Assembly (NCBI GenBank): GCA_025148965.1 | Contig: CP102273.1 | Span: forward strand, 310,001 to 374,000 | Origin: Intestinibacter bartlettii | GTDB taxonomy: Bacteria > Bacillota > Clostridia > Peptostreptococcales > Peptostreptococcaceae | Reading direction: 5' to 3' | DNA length: 64,000 nt | Part shown: positions 35,114 through 48,235 of the stretch, in pieces | Layout of the letters: each line of letters opens with the position of its first letter | How positions within the stretch are numbered: position 1 is the stretch's first letter | The notes under the pieces: generated by a model | Databases searched by the model: none | Seen by the model: only the letters and a program-made list of their open reading frames with translations | Told to the model about the DNA's origin: nothing | Program-made: the position numbers and the translations under genes

Positions 35114-35205
35114 GGAGAAGTACTCAAGTGGCTCAAGAGGATCCCCTGCTAAGGGATTAGGCTGGGTTAACCGGTGCGAGGGTTCGAATCCCTCCTTCTC
35201 CGCCA
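35114..35205 (+). tRNA. tRNA-Ser (GCT)
   Basis: 92 nt with long variable arm, anticodon GCT, CCA encoded. Confidence 0.96.
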
Positions 35206-35226
35206 ATTTTCTTAATAAAGGAATTT

Positions 35227-35300
35227 GGGCCATTAGCTCAGTTGGTTAGAGCGCCCGGCTCATAACCGGTAGGTCCGGGGTTCGAGTCCCTGATGGCCCA
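35227..35300 (+). tRNA. CAT-anticodon tRNA, elongator Met or Ile2, no encoded CCA
   Basis: 74 nt: acceptor GGGCCAT pairs with ATGGCCC, discriminator A at 35300, anticodon CAT in loop CTCATAA. The bases after the discriminator are CTG rather than CCA, so the CCA end must be added enzymatically. The anticodon stem CCCGG/CCGGT has a C-T mismatch at its outer pair. It is not the initiator, which is at 40963. It could be elongator tRNA-Met or the lysidine-modified tRNA-Ile. Confidence 0.85.
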
Positions 35301-35312
35301 CTGATTAAACAT

Positions 35313-35388
35313 AGGGGTGTAGCTCAGTTGGTAGAGCGTCGGTCTCCAAAACCGTGCGCCGGGGGTTCGAGTCCCTCTACCCCTGCCA
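35313..35388 (+). tRNA. tRNA-Trp (CCA)
   Basis: 76 nt, acceptor AGGGGTG, anticodon CCA in loop CTCCAAA, 3' CCA encoded. Confidence 0.95.
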
Positions 35389-35425
35389 TATAAATTTAAT
35401 AGATTTTTATCTAGAAGAACAATGT

Positions 35426-35502
35426 CGAGGTGTAGCGCAGTTTGGTAGCGCACTTGGTTTGGGACCATGGGGCCGGGGGTTCGAGTCCCTTCACCTCGAC
35501 CA
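35426..35502 (+). tRNA. tRNA-Pro (TGG)
   Basis: 77 nt, anticodon TGG, CCA encoded. Confidence 0.95.
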
Positions 35503-35508
35503 AAATTA

Positions 35509-35585
<77 letters not shown>

Positions 35586-35586
35586 T

Positions 35587-35662
35587 GCCTAGATAGCTCA
35601 GTCGGTAGAGCAGGGGACTGAAAATCCCCGTGTCGGTGGTTCGATTCCGCCTCTAGGCACCA
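35587..35662 (+). tRNA. tRNA-Phe (GAA)
   Basis: 76 nt, anticodon GAA, CCA encoded. Last gene of the array; the operon 3 processing stalk begins 20 bases later. Confidence 0.96.
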
Positions 35663-35681
35663 TGAGAGCAATAAAATATTT

Positions 35682-35707
35682 AAGAACTTTGAAAATTAAA
35701 CAGTAGG
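35682..35707 (+). other. rRNA operon 3 leader: boxA-like site and 16S stalk 5' arm, no promoter ahead
   Basis: The same 26-base leader element as in operons 1 and 2 follows tRNA-Phe directly. No TTGACA-type promoter is found in the 19 bases between them, in contrast to the two promoters before operons 1 and 2. Confidence 0.78.
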
Positions 35708-35813
35708 TTAATCATAAACTTTAATTCACACGAATTAAAACCAACAACAAACCAAGCCAGATATTCAGATAATGATTAGTCTGAGCGGGAAACTTCATTA
35801 AGAAGTAAACTTT

Positions 35814-37325
<1,512 letters not shown>

Positions 37326-37374
37326 TTGCCTACTGTTTAATTTTGAGAGTTCTTAAAAAACTTTCAATTAAATA

Positions 37375-37403
37375 TTGACAAAGTTCGACAAAGAAGATAT
37401 AAT
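37375..37403 (+). promoter_or_regulatory. Consensus promoter in the 16S-23S spacer of operon 3
   Basis: TTGACA, 17 bases, TATAAT, as in the other two spacers. Confidence 0.75.
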
Positions 37404-37436
37404 ATAATTCGTTGTTGAAAAGTAGTCAACGAATGT

Positions 37437-37512
37437 GGGGGTGTAGCTCAGCTGGGAGAGCACTTGCCTTGCACGCAAGGGGTCAGGAGTTCGATCCTCC
37501 TCATCTCCACCA
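37437..37512 (+). tRNA. tRNA-Ala (TGC)
   Basis: Same 76-nt sequence as in operons 1 and 2. Confidence 0.97.
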
Positions 37513-37643
37513 TTTAGTACTTTGAAAACTGAATAACATTTAGTGATATGACATTATATATGAACAGAAAAGTTTCAAAAATCATGACAGATAAGTCGTA
37601 AAAATCAAAATGGTATTTATCTCAATACCGAACTCTAATAACT

Positions 37644-40538
<2,895 letters not shown>

Positions 40539-40613
40539 AAATGAATATCATTCATTAAATGTTTTCAGTTTTGAAAGTATTAAATTAAAATTTAAAATCT
40601 TGTTTAATATTTA

Positions 40614-40642
40614 TTGACAAACTAGATAAAAAATGTTAAAAT
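40614..40642 (+). promoter_or_regulatory. Promoter between 23S and 5S of operon 3
   Basis: TTGACA (40614-40619), 17 bases, TAAAAT (40637-40642), followed by AGTGCTTGT. Same placement as in operon 2 but different spacer sequence, which argues for function. Confidence 0.75.
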
Positions 40643-40659
40643 AGTGCTTGTATAAAAAT

Positions 40660-40778
<119 letters not shown>

Positions 40779-40782
40779 ATAT

Positions 40783-40857
40783 TCCAAGGTAGCTCAATGG
40801 TGGAGCACTCGGCTGTTAACCGATAGGCTGAGGGTTCGAGTCCCTCCCTTGGAGCCA
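40783..40857 (+). tRNA. tRNA-Asn (GTT)
   Basis: Same gene sequence as at 34047, again first after 5S; CCA encoded. Confidence 0.96.
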
Positions 40858-40862
40858 AAGTT

Positions 40863-40952
40863 GCCGAAGTGGCGGAACTGGCAGACGCACAGGACTTAAA
40901 ATCCTGCGGGACTTATACTCCCGTACCGGTTCGATTCCGGTCTTCGGCACCA
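40863..40952 (+). tRNA. tRNA-Leu (TAA)
   Basis: 90 nt with long variable arm, anticodon TAA, CCA encoded. Confidence 0.96.
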
Positions 40953-40962
40953 TATTTAACAT

Positions 40963-41038
40963 CGCGGAGTGGAGCAGTTGGCAGCTCGTCGGGCTCATAA
41001 CCCGAAGGTCGGAGGTTCAAGTCCTTCCTCCGCAACCA
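40963..41038 (+). tRNA. Initiator tRNA-fMet (CAT)
   Basis: 76 nt starting CGCGG, with an unpaired first acceptor base and the GGG/CCC anticodon stem typical of initiators; anticodon CAT; CCA encoded. Confidence 0.95.
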
Positions 41039-41054
41039 GTAAATTTAATATCGT

Positions 41055-41129
41055 GGCTCATTGGTCAAGCGGTCAAGACACCGCCCTTTCACGGCGGTAA
41101 CAGGGGTTCGATTCCCCTATGAGTCACCA
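41055..41129 (+). tRNA. tRNA-Glu (TTC)
   Basis: Same sequence as at 34147. Confidence 0.96.
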
Positions 41130-41133
41130 ATAT

Positions 41134-41209
41134 GGGACCATAGCTCAGCTGGGAGAGCACCTGCCTTACAAGCAGGGGGTCACAGGTTCGAGCCCTGTTG
41201 GTCCCACCA
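41134..41209 (+). tRNA. tRNA-Val (TAC)
   Basis: Same sequence as at 34310. Confidence 0.96.
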
Positions 41210-41219
41210 TTTTTTATGC

Positions 41220-41296
41220 GGCCTGGTAGTTCAGCTGGTTAGAATGCCAGCCTGTCACGCTGGAGGTCGAGGGTTCGAGTCCCTTCCAGGTCGCCA
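41220..41296 (+). tRNA. tRNA-Asp (GTC)
   Basis: Same sequence as at 34396; the Val-Asp order is shared with the other array. Confidence 0.96.
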
Positions 41297-41303
41297 AAAA
41301 TAT

Positions 41304-41378
41304 GCGGGAATAGTTCAGCGGTAGAGCGCAACCTTGCCAAGGTTGAAGTCGCGAGTTCGAATCTCGTTTCCCGCTCCA
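41304..41378 (+). tRNA. tRNA-Gly (GCC)
   Basis: 75 nt, anticodon GCC, CCA encoded; a different isoacceptor from the TCC copies upstream. Confidence 0.96.
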
Positions 41379-41387
41379 TATATATGT

Positions 41388-41464
<77 letters not shown>

Positions 41465-41467
41465 ATC

Positions 41468-41498
41468 AAAAGTTTCACATTAGTGAAACTTTTTTTTT
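41468..41498 (+). terminator. Terminator ending the rRNA/tRNA region
   Basis: AAAAGTTTCAC pairs with GTGAAACTTTT and is followed by a run of T. It is the first clear intrinsic terminator after rRNA operon 2 begins. Confidence 0.9.
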
Positions 41499-41737
41499 AT
41501 TTAAAAATATTTAATGTGAAGATTTCATTACAAAATAGTGTATAGTTTGTACATAGTTAGATTATTATAGTATAATACAAGTAGATTGTTATAAGTATAT
41601 GAAATATAGTAATAATTATAGTTTTTAAAGAAATAATATATTTAAAATACACGAAAAATATAAATAAAAAGATATATTTTAAGATATAAATAAAAGGTTA
41701 ATATATATGTAAACTAATTAAATAGGAGGATGATATA

Positions 41738-42580
41738 ATGTCCGATTTAAATAATTTTTTTAATGGTTTTATTAGTATAATATTGAGAATGAGTATATAC
41801 GATGTAGTTGATATAACGATAGTTGCGTACATTTTTTATAAAATATTTATGTTTATAAAAGATACTAGGGCAGAGCAGGTTTTTAAAGGTATTGTAATAT
41901 TATTATTAGCTACACAGATAAGTGATTTATTTAAATTACATACTCTTTATTGGATTTTAGTAAATGCTATAGAGGTAGGAGTTATAGCTGTCTGTATTAT
42001 ATTCCAACCAGAGTTGAGAGCTGGTTTTGAGTACATAGGTAGAACGAATTTTAAAGTATTTGAAAAAGGAAGTAAAAAGGAAGACGATATAGAACTTAAT
42101 AAAATGATAGAAGAAATAGTTGAAACATTATATTCTCTTTCAAGACAAAAGATAGGGGCCCTTATAGTAATGGAAAGGGAGACTAAAATATCTGATATAA
42201 TCAATACTGGTACAACTATTGATGGTGATGTTACAAGACAGTTACTTATAAACATATTTATACCAAATACACCGCTACATGATGGGGCTGTTGTTATTAG
42301 AAATTTTAAAATAAAAGCAGCAGCATGTTTTCTTCCTCTAAGTCAGAGCAAAGATTTGACTAAAGATTTAGGGACAAGACATAGAGCAGGTGTTGGAATA
42401 AGTGAAGTTTCTGATTGTTTAACATTAATTGTTTCTGAAGAGACAGGGGAAGTTTCAATTGCGAAGTCTGGAAAATTATATAGAAATATTGCTAAGGAAA
42501 GAATGGCCAATATCCTTAAAAATAATTTAAGAAAGAGTGCAACTGAGAAAACTTTATTTAAAGGTGGGATATTCAAATGA
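41738..42580 (+). CDS. cdaA: Diadenylate cyclase CdaA
   Basis: CdaA is the membrane-bound housekeeping cyclase that makes c-di-AMP, which controls potassium and osmolyte transport and affects wall synthesis. The 280-residue protein has three N-terminal membrane segments (about 20-95) and a DAC domain with the DGA motif in TPLHDGAVVI and the RHR motif in LGTRHRAGVGISE. AGGAGG precedes the ATG. Its stop overlaps the start of cdaR in ATGA, and glmM follows, the conserved cdaA-cdaR-glmM order of Firmicutes in which CdaR and GlmM modulate the cyclase. Confidence 0.95.
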   Translation: MSDLNNFFNGFISIILRMSIYDVVDITIVAYIFYKIFMFIKDTRAEQVFKGIVILLLATQISDLFKLHTLYWILVNAIEVGVIAVCIIFQPELRAGFEYIGRTNFKVFEKGSKKEDDIELNKMIEEIVETLYSLSRQKIGALIVMERETKISDIINTGTTIDGDVTRQLLINIFIPNTPLHDGAVVIRNFKIKAAACFLPLSQSKDLTKDLGTRHRAGVGISEVSDCLTLIVSEETGEVSIAKSGKLYRNIAKERMANILKNNLRKSATEKTLFKGGIFK

Positions 42581-43761
42581 TAGAAAGATTACACAAAAAT
42601 ACTAAGATAAAGATAATATCTTTATTGAGTGCTATAGTTCTTTGGATGTATGTTATGGCTGTTGTAGACCCCGAAGATACAAAGTTGTATGAAAATATAC
42701 CTATTACAATTACAAATCTTAATGAAATTAAGGATCTAGGGTTGGTTGTTGACCCTGATGATAATTTAGTTACATCAGTGTATATTAAGGGAAAATTATC
42801 AGATTTACAAAAGATATCAGCTAATAATATAGATGTTTATGGTACAGTTAGTAATCCTATAGAAGGTCAAAATCAACTTTATTTAAGGGCAAGTGTAAAT
42901 GATAAAGTTACGACAGAATTTAAGTCGGATACTATTGTTATAAATTTAGAAAAAAGCATAGAAGAAGAAAAAAATATAACTGTCAATATTACAGGGGTAT
43001 ATAAAGATAATGTTGATAAAGTGGATTTAGATAAGACTAAGGTAGTAGTTTCAGGACCAAGAAGTAGTGTAGATTCAGTTAAATATGTGCAAGCAACTTT
43101 TGATGCTAATAAAGAATCTGTTGATACAAAATCGACAGAACTAGAATTAAAAGCATTAGATTCAGAAATGAATGAAGTAGATCATGTAACTTTAGAATTC
43201 AATAAAGTAACAGCAAAAGTATCATATTTTCAACAAAAACAGGTAAAAATTAATCCTATATTTAGTAGCAATGAATCTAATTTAGTGCAAGATCAAGACT
43301 TTACAATAATTCCAAGTGAAATAAATATAAAGGGGAAAAGTGATGTAATTAACAATATTGACTCTATAAATACGAAGATAATAAATGTTGATGAACTTGG
43401 AACAAATAACAAGATTGTTGATCTAGATATTCCGGATGGAATTAATGCTGATAAAGATAGTGTTACTATAAAATTAATAAATAAAAATAAAACAAAAAAT
43501 AGTACATTTGTATACTCAGGGGATGATATAAGTTTATTGAATAATGAAGAAGATGTCTCAATAAATGATTTTGAAATACCAGATGATATAATTGTTAAAA
43601 TACAGTATGATAATGATTCTGATAGGATATCTAAAAATGATTTAAAACTATACTTAGATTTATCAGAAGGTATTGTTTCGGGGACAAGATATGCAATTAC
43701 TCATAATGATATAAATGTAAAAAGTATAACAATTGAACCAAGTTATATTACTGCTAAATAA
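42577..43761 (+). CDS. cdaR: CdaA regulator CdaR (YbbR-domain protein)
   Basis: The 394-residue protein has one N-terminal membrane segment (IKIISLLSAIVLWMYVMAVV) and then extracytoplasmic YbbR-type beta repeats, visible as recurring units such as LVVDPDDNLVTSVYIKG and VNITGVYKDNVDKVDL. It binds and regulates CdaA in relatives. It overlaps cdaA by 4 bases, so translation is probably coupled. An intrinsic terminator follows, giving glmM at least partly separate transcription. Confidence 0.9.
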   Translation: MIERLHKNTKIKIISLLSAIVLWMYVMAVVDPEDTKLYENIPITITNLNEIKDLGLVVDPDDNLVTSVYIKGKLSDLQKISANNIDVYGTVSNPIEGQNQLYLRASVNDKVTTEFKSDTIVINLEKSIEEEKNITVNITGVYKDNVDKVDLDKTKVVVSGPRSSVDSVKYVQATFDANKESVDTKSTELELKALDSEMNEVDHVTLEFNKVTAKVSYFQQKQVKINPIFSSNESNLVQDQDFTIIPSEINIKGKSDVINNIDSINTKIINVDELGTNNKIVDLDIPDGINADKDSVTIKLINKNKTKNSTFVYSGDDISLLNNEEDVSINDFEIPDDIIVKIQYDNDSDRISKNDLKLYLDLSEGIVSGTRYAITHNDINVKSITIEPSYITAK

Positions 43762-43836
43762 ATTGAGGTCAAAATATCATCAATAGTATGATTTTACTGA
43801 ATTTAAAGTGGTAAAAAGTATAAAAAGTAACAAATA

Positions 43837-43869
43837 AAAGACAATAGATAATTTATCTATTGTCTTTTT
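43837..43869 (+). terminator. Terminator after cdaR
   Basis: AAAAGACAATAGATAA pairs with TTATCTATTGTCTTTT with almost no loop, followed by T residues. Confidence 0.87.
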
Positions 43870-44088
43870 GGTTTATAAGTATTAAAATGATTTTATGACA
43901 ATTTTTAGAATAGAAATTAGAATAAAAAATTGATTATTTTAGAATAATAAAAAACTAGAAATTAAGATAAATAATATATAGATAATAATTATTAAATGTA
44001 AATAAATGTTAAAAAATTGTAAGAAAGTTTTTGGCTCTTTACTGATATAATAATTATTAAGGTTTTCATTTTTGGAAGGAGACTTTTT
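43870..44088. other. Intergenic region before glmM
   Basis: A+T-rich; nothing beyond the glmM ribosome binding site (GGAAGGAG, about 44074) could be assigned, and the promoter is not clear. Confidence 0.35.
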
Positions 44089-45435
44089 ATGAGAAAGTAT
44101 TTTGGAACTGATGGCGTAAGAGGAGTTGCTAACAAAGAGCTTACTTGCGACTTAGCATACAAATTAGGAAGAGCAGGAGGATATGTTCTTGCTAATAACG
44201 AATATAAAGTAAAGGTAGTAGTTGGTAGAGATACAAGACAATCAGGAGATATGCTAGAAGCAGCATTAATCGCTGGATTAATGTCTGTTGGTTGCGATGT
44301 AATAACTGTTGGTGTTATACCTACACCAGGGGTTGCATACTTAACTAGAAAATACGGTGCTGAATGTGGAGTTGTAATATCTGCATCACACAACCCAATG
44401 GAAGACAATGGTATAAAATTCTTCAATAAAGATGGTTTTAAATTAGATGACCAAATAGAATTAAAAATAGAAGAATATATTGATAATATAGAAAAAATAG
44501 ATTATAATCCTATAGGTAATGAGGTTGGTATAAAAATACACAAACATACAGCAACTCAAGACTATGTAGATTATTTAAAATCTATTGTAAACACTGATTT
44601 AACAGGACTAAAAGTAGTTTTAGACTGTGCAAACGGAGCAGCTTATAAAGTTGCACCAATGGTTTTCAAAGAATTAGGTGCAGAAGTAATAGCAATGAAC
44701 ATTACTCCTAATGGTGAAAATATTAACCATGAATGTGGCTCTACACATCCAGAAGGACTTAAAAAAGCTGTTATAGAACATAAAGCAGATTTAGGTCTTG
44801 CATATGATGGTGATGCTGATAGATTAATCGCAGTTGACGAAAAGGGTCACGAGGTAGACGGCGACCATATAATGATATTAGGTGCTGTATATCTTAAAAA
44901 ACAAAATAAATTAGCTAATGATACATTAGTTGTAACTACAATGAGTAATATAGGTCTTCACGCAGCAGCTAAAGAATATGGAATAGATTTAGCAATAACA
45001 GATGTTGGTGATAGATATGTTATAGAAGAAATGAAAAAAAGTGGTCATAATTTAGGTGGAGAACAATCAGGACATATGATTTTCCTAGATTATAATACTA
45101 CTGGAGATGGAACTTTAAGTTCATTAATCGTTTCTAAAATAGTAAAAGAAGAAGGTAAAACTTTATCAGAACAATCAGCTTTAATGACAACATACCCACA
45201 AGTTTTAATAAATGTTGAAGTTAGAAATGAAGTTAAAAATAAATTTATGGAGAATGATGAAATAAGAGCTGAAATAGAAAGATTAGAAAAACTGATGAAT
45301 GGAACAGGTAGAGTTTTAATAAGACCATCTGGAACACAACCATTAGTTAGAGTTATGTTAGAGGGTAAAGATGAAGGTCAAATAAGAGAGCTAGCACAAG
45401 GTTTAGCAGATCTTATAAAAGAGAAATTAGCTTAA
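44089..45435 (+). CDS. glmM: Phosphoglucosamine mutase GlmM
   Basis: GlmM converts glucosamine-6-phosphate to glucosamine-1-phosphate for UDP-GlcNAc and thus peptidoglycan. The 448-residue length is standard. Visible motifs are the N-terminal MRKYFGTDGVRGVAN, the phosphoserine loop VISASHNPMEDNGIKFF (about residue 100), the metal-binding DGDADRLIAVDEKG (about 240), the sugar-binding GGEQSGHMIFLDYNTTGDG and the phosphate-binding RPSGTQPLVRVMLEG. It sits between cdaR and glmS, whose product supplies its substrate. Confidence 0.97.
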   Translation: MRKYFGTDGVRGVANKELTCDLAYKLGRAGGYVLANNEYKVKVVVGRDTRQSGDMLEAALIAGLMSVGCDVITVGVIPTPGVAYLTRKYGAECGVVISASHNPMEDNGIKFFNKDGFKLDDQIELKIEEYIDNIEKIDYNPIGNEVGIKIHKHTATQDYVDYLKSIVNTDLTGLKVVLDCANGAAYKVAPMVFKELGAEVIAMNITPNGENINHECGSTHPEGLKKAVIEHKADLGLAYDGDADRLIAVDEKGHEVDGDHIMILGAVYLKKQNKLANDTLVVTTMSNIGLHAAAKEYGIDLAITDVGDRYVIEEMKKSGHNLGGEQSGHMIFLDYNTTGDGTLSSLIVSKIVKEEGKTLSEQSALMTTYPQVLINVEVRNEVKNKFMENDEIRAEIERLEKLMNGTGRVLIRPSGTQPLVRVMLEGKDEGQIRELAQGLADLIKEKLA

Positions 45436-45465
45436 GAGAGTATGTTTAATTAAAAGTAAATAAGA

Positions 45466-45498
45466 GGTATAAAACTGCGTTTCACGTGGTTTTATACC
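45466..45498 (+). terminator. Hairpin after glmM
   Basis: GGTATAAAAC (45466-45475) pairs perfectly with GTTTTATACC (45489-45498). No T run follows, so termination would be weak; it could be an mRNA stabiliser or processing site. Confidence 0.5.
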
Positions 45499-45639
45499 CA
45501 TTAAGTAAGATTAAAACTGAATATAAACATTGATATGTAGTCTAAAGTCACATGAAATATACAATTTCAAATATTGTGTTAATGACAGCATAGGAATATA
45601 TCTTAAGTTAATTGTAAATACTAGAATAAAACTAGTGTT

Positions 45640-45805
45640 TATAAAGCGCCAGAACTTAATTTTTTAAGTTGACGAGGTCAGAGTTAATCGAAATATCGGC
45701 GGATGCTCTGCGGTGTGCCACCATCGAAGGATTTCTACAAAGGGTGAAAGCAATTTCACTACACAAAAAGAAACCCATGTGGATTGACCCGAAATCTTAA
45801 AAATA
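45640..45805 (+). ncRNA. glmS ribozyme
   Basis: The leader matches the glmS self-cleaving ribozyme: AAAGCGCCAGAAC with the cleavage site between A45645 and G45646, GACGAGG, TTAATCGAAATATCGGCGGA, and GAAGGATTTCTACAAAGGGT. It uses glucosamine-6-phosphate as cofactor to cut the mRNA, so GlmS product lowers glmS expression. It ends about 35 bases before the start codon. The exact 3' boundary is approximate. Confidence 0.96.
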
Positions 45806-45837
45806 TATAAATAATATTTTTTAGGAGGACACAAATT

Positions 45838-47667
45838 ATGTGTGGAATAGTAGGATACTTAGGTAACAGACAAGCGACAGACGTATTAGTTGATGGGCTT
45901 TCAAAATTAGAATACAGAGGATATGACTCTGCAGGTGTAGCAGTAAACAATGGTAAAGATGAATTAGAAATAAGAAAATACCAAGGTAGATTAGCAATAC
46001 TTGCTGAAGATTTAGAAAAAAATCCAATACAAGGGCATTTAGGAATAGGTCATACAAGATGGGCAACTCATGGAGTACCATCAGATGTAAACTCACATCC
46101 TCACTTTAACAAAGAAAAAACAATAGCAGTAGTTCACAATGGTATAATAGAAAACTACCTAGAATTAAGAGAAGAATTACAAGCAGAAGGATATGAATTT
46201 ATATCTCAAACTGATACAGAAGTAGCAGCTCATATGATAAGCAAATACTATAATGGAGATCTTTTAGATGCAGTTTACAAAGCTACAGCTAGATTTAGAG
46301 GGGCTTATGCATTAGGTGTTATATGCACAGAAAATGATAAAGAATTAGTTGCAGTAAGAAAAGACAGTCCATTAATAGTAGGATTAGGTGAAGGTGAAAA
46401 CTTCATAGCTTCTGATATACCTGCAGTATTAAAATATACAAGAAAAGTTTACTACTTAGAAAATGGTGAATATGTTCATATAGTAGGGGACAAAGTTGAA
46501 GTATTAAACGAAAATAGAGAAGTAGTTGAAAAGAAAGTAAATGAAATAAACTGGGACGTTGAAGCAGCATCAAAAGCTGGATACGACCATTTCATGATAA
46601 AAGAAATATATGAACAACCAGAAGCAACTAGAAATACTCTAGAAAGAAGACTAGATGCAAATGGCGAAATAAAATTAGATGATATAAATATAACAAAAGA
46701 ACAATTAGATAAAATAAACAAAATATATATAGTAGCTTGTGGTACTGCTTATAATGCAGGACTTGTTGGAAAACACGCAGTAGAAAGATTCTTAAAAGTT
46801 CCAGTAGTAACTGATATAGCTTCAGAATTCAGATACAGTGATCCTTTTGTAGATGAAAATACTTTAGTCATATTAGCAAGTCAATCAGGTGAAACTGCTG
46901 ATACACTTTCAGTTTTAAGAGAAGCCAAAGCTAAAGGTGCTACAGTTTTATCAATAGCTAACGTTGTTGGTTCTTCAATAGCTAGAGAATCTGACTATAC
47001 ATTATATACTTGGGCTGGTCCAGAAATAGCAGTTGCTTCTACAAAAGCTTACACTACTCAAATAGTAGCTTTCATAATGATAGCTTTAGACTTTGGTCTT
47101 AAAAAAGGTACTATAACTAAAGAAGAGTACATGAACTATATAGCAGAATTAAAAGAAATACCAGATCAAGTTGCAGAAGTATTAAAATGTGAAGATCAAA
47201 TAAAAGAAATATCTAAACAATTAGTAGACAAAAACGACATATTCTACTTAGGTAGAGGTCTTGACTACTCAACTGCAATGGAAGGCGCTTTAAAAATAAA
47301 AGAAATATCTTACACTCACGCTGAAGCATTTGCAGCTGGTGAATTAAAACATGGTACTATAGCATTAATAGAAGAAGGTGTTCCAGTAATAGTTTTAGCA
47401 ACTCAACAACGCCTATTCGAAAAAATGTTATCTAACATGCAAGAAGTTAAAGCTAGAGGAGCTAATGTTATATCAATAACTGAAGTAACTAACAAAGAAG
47501 TAGAAAAATCTTCTGACTCAGTTATATACATTCCAGAAGTTGATAACATATTAGCTGGTATATTAAGTGTAATACCACTTCAATTATTAGCTTACTATGT
47601 TGCAAAAGAAAGAGGATGCGATATAGATAAACCAAGAAACTTAGCTAAATCAGTTACAGTTGAATAA
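45838..47667 (+). CDS. glmS: Glutamine-fructose-6-phosphate aminotransferase GlmS
   Basis: GlmS makes glucosamine-6-phosphate from fructose-6-phosphate and glutamine, the first committed step to UDP-GlcNAc. The 609-residue protein has the N-terminal glutaminase domain with nucleophile Cys2 (CGIVGYLGNRQA, YRGYDSAGVAV) and two SIS domains (ASQSGETADTLSVLREAK; LGRGLDYSTAMEGALKIKE), ending DKPRNLAKSVTVE. AGGAGG precedes the ATG. It is controlled by the ribozyme in its leader. Confidence 0.98.
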   Translation: MCGIVGYLGNRQATDVLVDGLSKLEYRGYDSAGVAVNNGKDELEIRKYQGRLAILAEDLEKNPIQGHLGIGHTRWATHGVPSDVNSHPHFNKEKTIAVVHNGIIENYLELREELQAEGYEFISQTDTEVAAHMISKYYNGDLLDAVYKATARFRGAYALGVICTENDKELVAVRKDSPLIVGLGEGENFIASDIPAVLKYTRKVYYLENGEYVHIVGDKVEVLNENREVVEKKVNEINWDVEAASKAGYDHFMIKEIYEQPEATRNTLERRLDANGEIKLDDINITKEQLDKINKIYIVACGTAYNAGLVGKHAVERFLKVPVVTDIASEFRYSDPFVDENTLVILASQSGETADTLSVLREAKAKGATVLSIANVVGSSIARESDYTLYTWAGPEIAVASTKAYTTQIVAFIMIALDFGLKKGTITKEEYMNYIAELKEIPDQVAEVLKCEDQIKEISKQLVDKNDIFYLGRGLDYSTAMEGALKIKEISYTHAEAFAAGELKHGTIALIEEGVPVIVLATQQRLFEKMLSNMQEVKARGANVISITEVTNKEVEKSSDSVIYIPEVDNILAGILSVIPLQLLAYYVAKERGCDIDKPRNLAKSVTVE

Positions 47668-47738
47668 TATTAAAATTAAAAGAATATAAATATCAAAATT
47701 AGATATATAAATAATTAAACAACACATACAAGATATTA

Positions 47739-47776
47739 AAGGAGCTATTTTGCTAAATAAAAGCAAATAGCTCCTT
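47739..47776 (+). terminator. Terminator after glmS
   Basis: AAGGAGCTATTTTGCT pairs with AGCAAATAGCTCCTT (one unpaired base), then T-rich sequence. Confidence 0.87.
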
Positions 47777-47883
47777 GTTTATTTAAAACAGTTTTGTATT
47801 TATAAAAAATTATAAAAAAAATAAAATTTTTTTATTTTTTATGTATATAAATATTTGAAGTGACAATAATATAAATGTATTCC

Positions 47884-47957
47884 TCATAATATTCCCCCAA
47901 TATTATAAATACATTGGAAGAGGCTAACCGTAAGGTTAGCCTCTTGTGTTATTATGA
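47884..47957 (+). other. Structured intergenic element, possible RNA
   Basis: TCATAATA (47884-47891) pairs with TATTATGA (47950-47957) and encloses a 12-bp perfect hairpin (47918-47929 with 47934-47945, loop GTAA). An alternative hairpin ATAATATT-CCCCC-AATATTAT overlaps the outer arm and would compete with it. No protein gene fits here. It may be a small RNA or a switch before the mannitol operon. Confidence 0.45.
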
Positions 47958-48014
47958 AGCATATATTTAAATATCTGTCCGTAATTTTAAATAAATAGAT
48001 CAAAACCCTCTTTA

Positions 48015-48052
48015 TGACATTTTATATGAAATTTCATAATCCTAAAATGTCA
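48015..48052. promoter_or_regulatory. Inverted repeat upstream of mtlA, candidate MtlR operator
   Basis: TGACATTTTA (48015-48024) and TAAAATGTCA (48043-48052) are perfect reverse complements; within the spacer ATGAAATTTCAT is itself a palindrome. The TGTCAC/TGACA motif recurs before mtlR. Confidence 0.55.
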
Positions 48053-48235
48053 CTATTTTGAGCGACATAAATAAGACTTCTTAGAATTGAAAAACGGTTC
48101 CAAAAAATGTAACATTAAATCATAAGAAACACAAAATATTAAATTAAATCAAAAAGTACTAATAAATGACAAAATAATATAAAGACAGAACTATTTTTAA
48201 AGAAAAGAAAAATAAAATTTAAGGGGGAATTTTTA

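Noticed and set aside
45499-45639. Possible second RNA element between glmM and the glmS ribozyme
   Set aside because: Only short A+T-rich pairings were seen, without a consistent fold or known motif.
48087-48102. cre-like sequence TTGAAAAACGGTTCCA before mtlA
   Set aside because: It only partly fits the cre consensus and lacks the TG at the required position.
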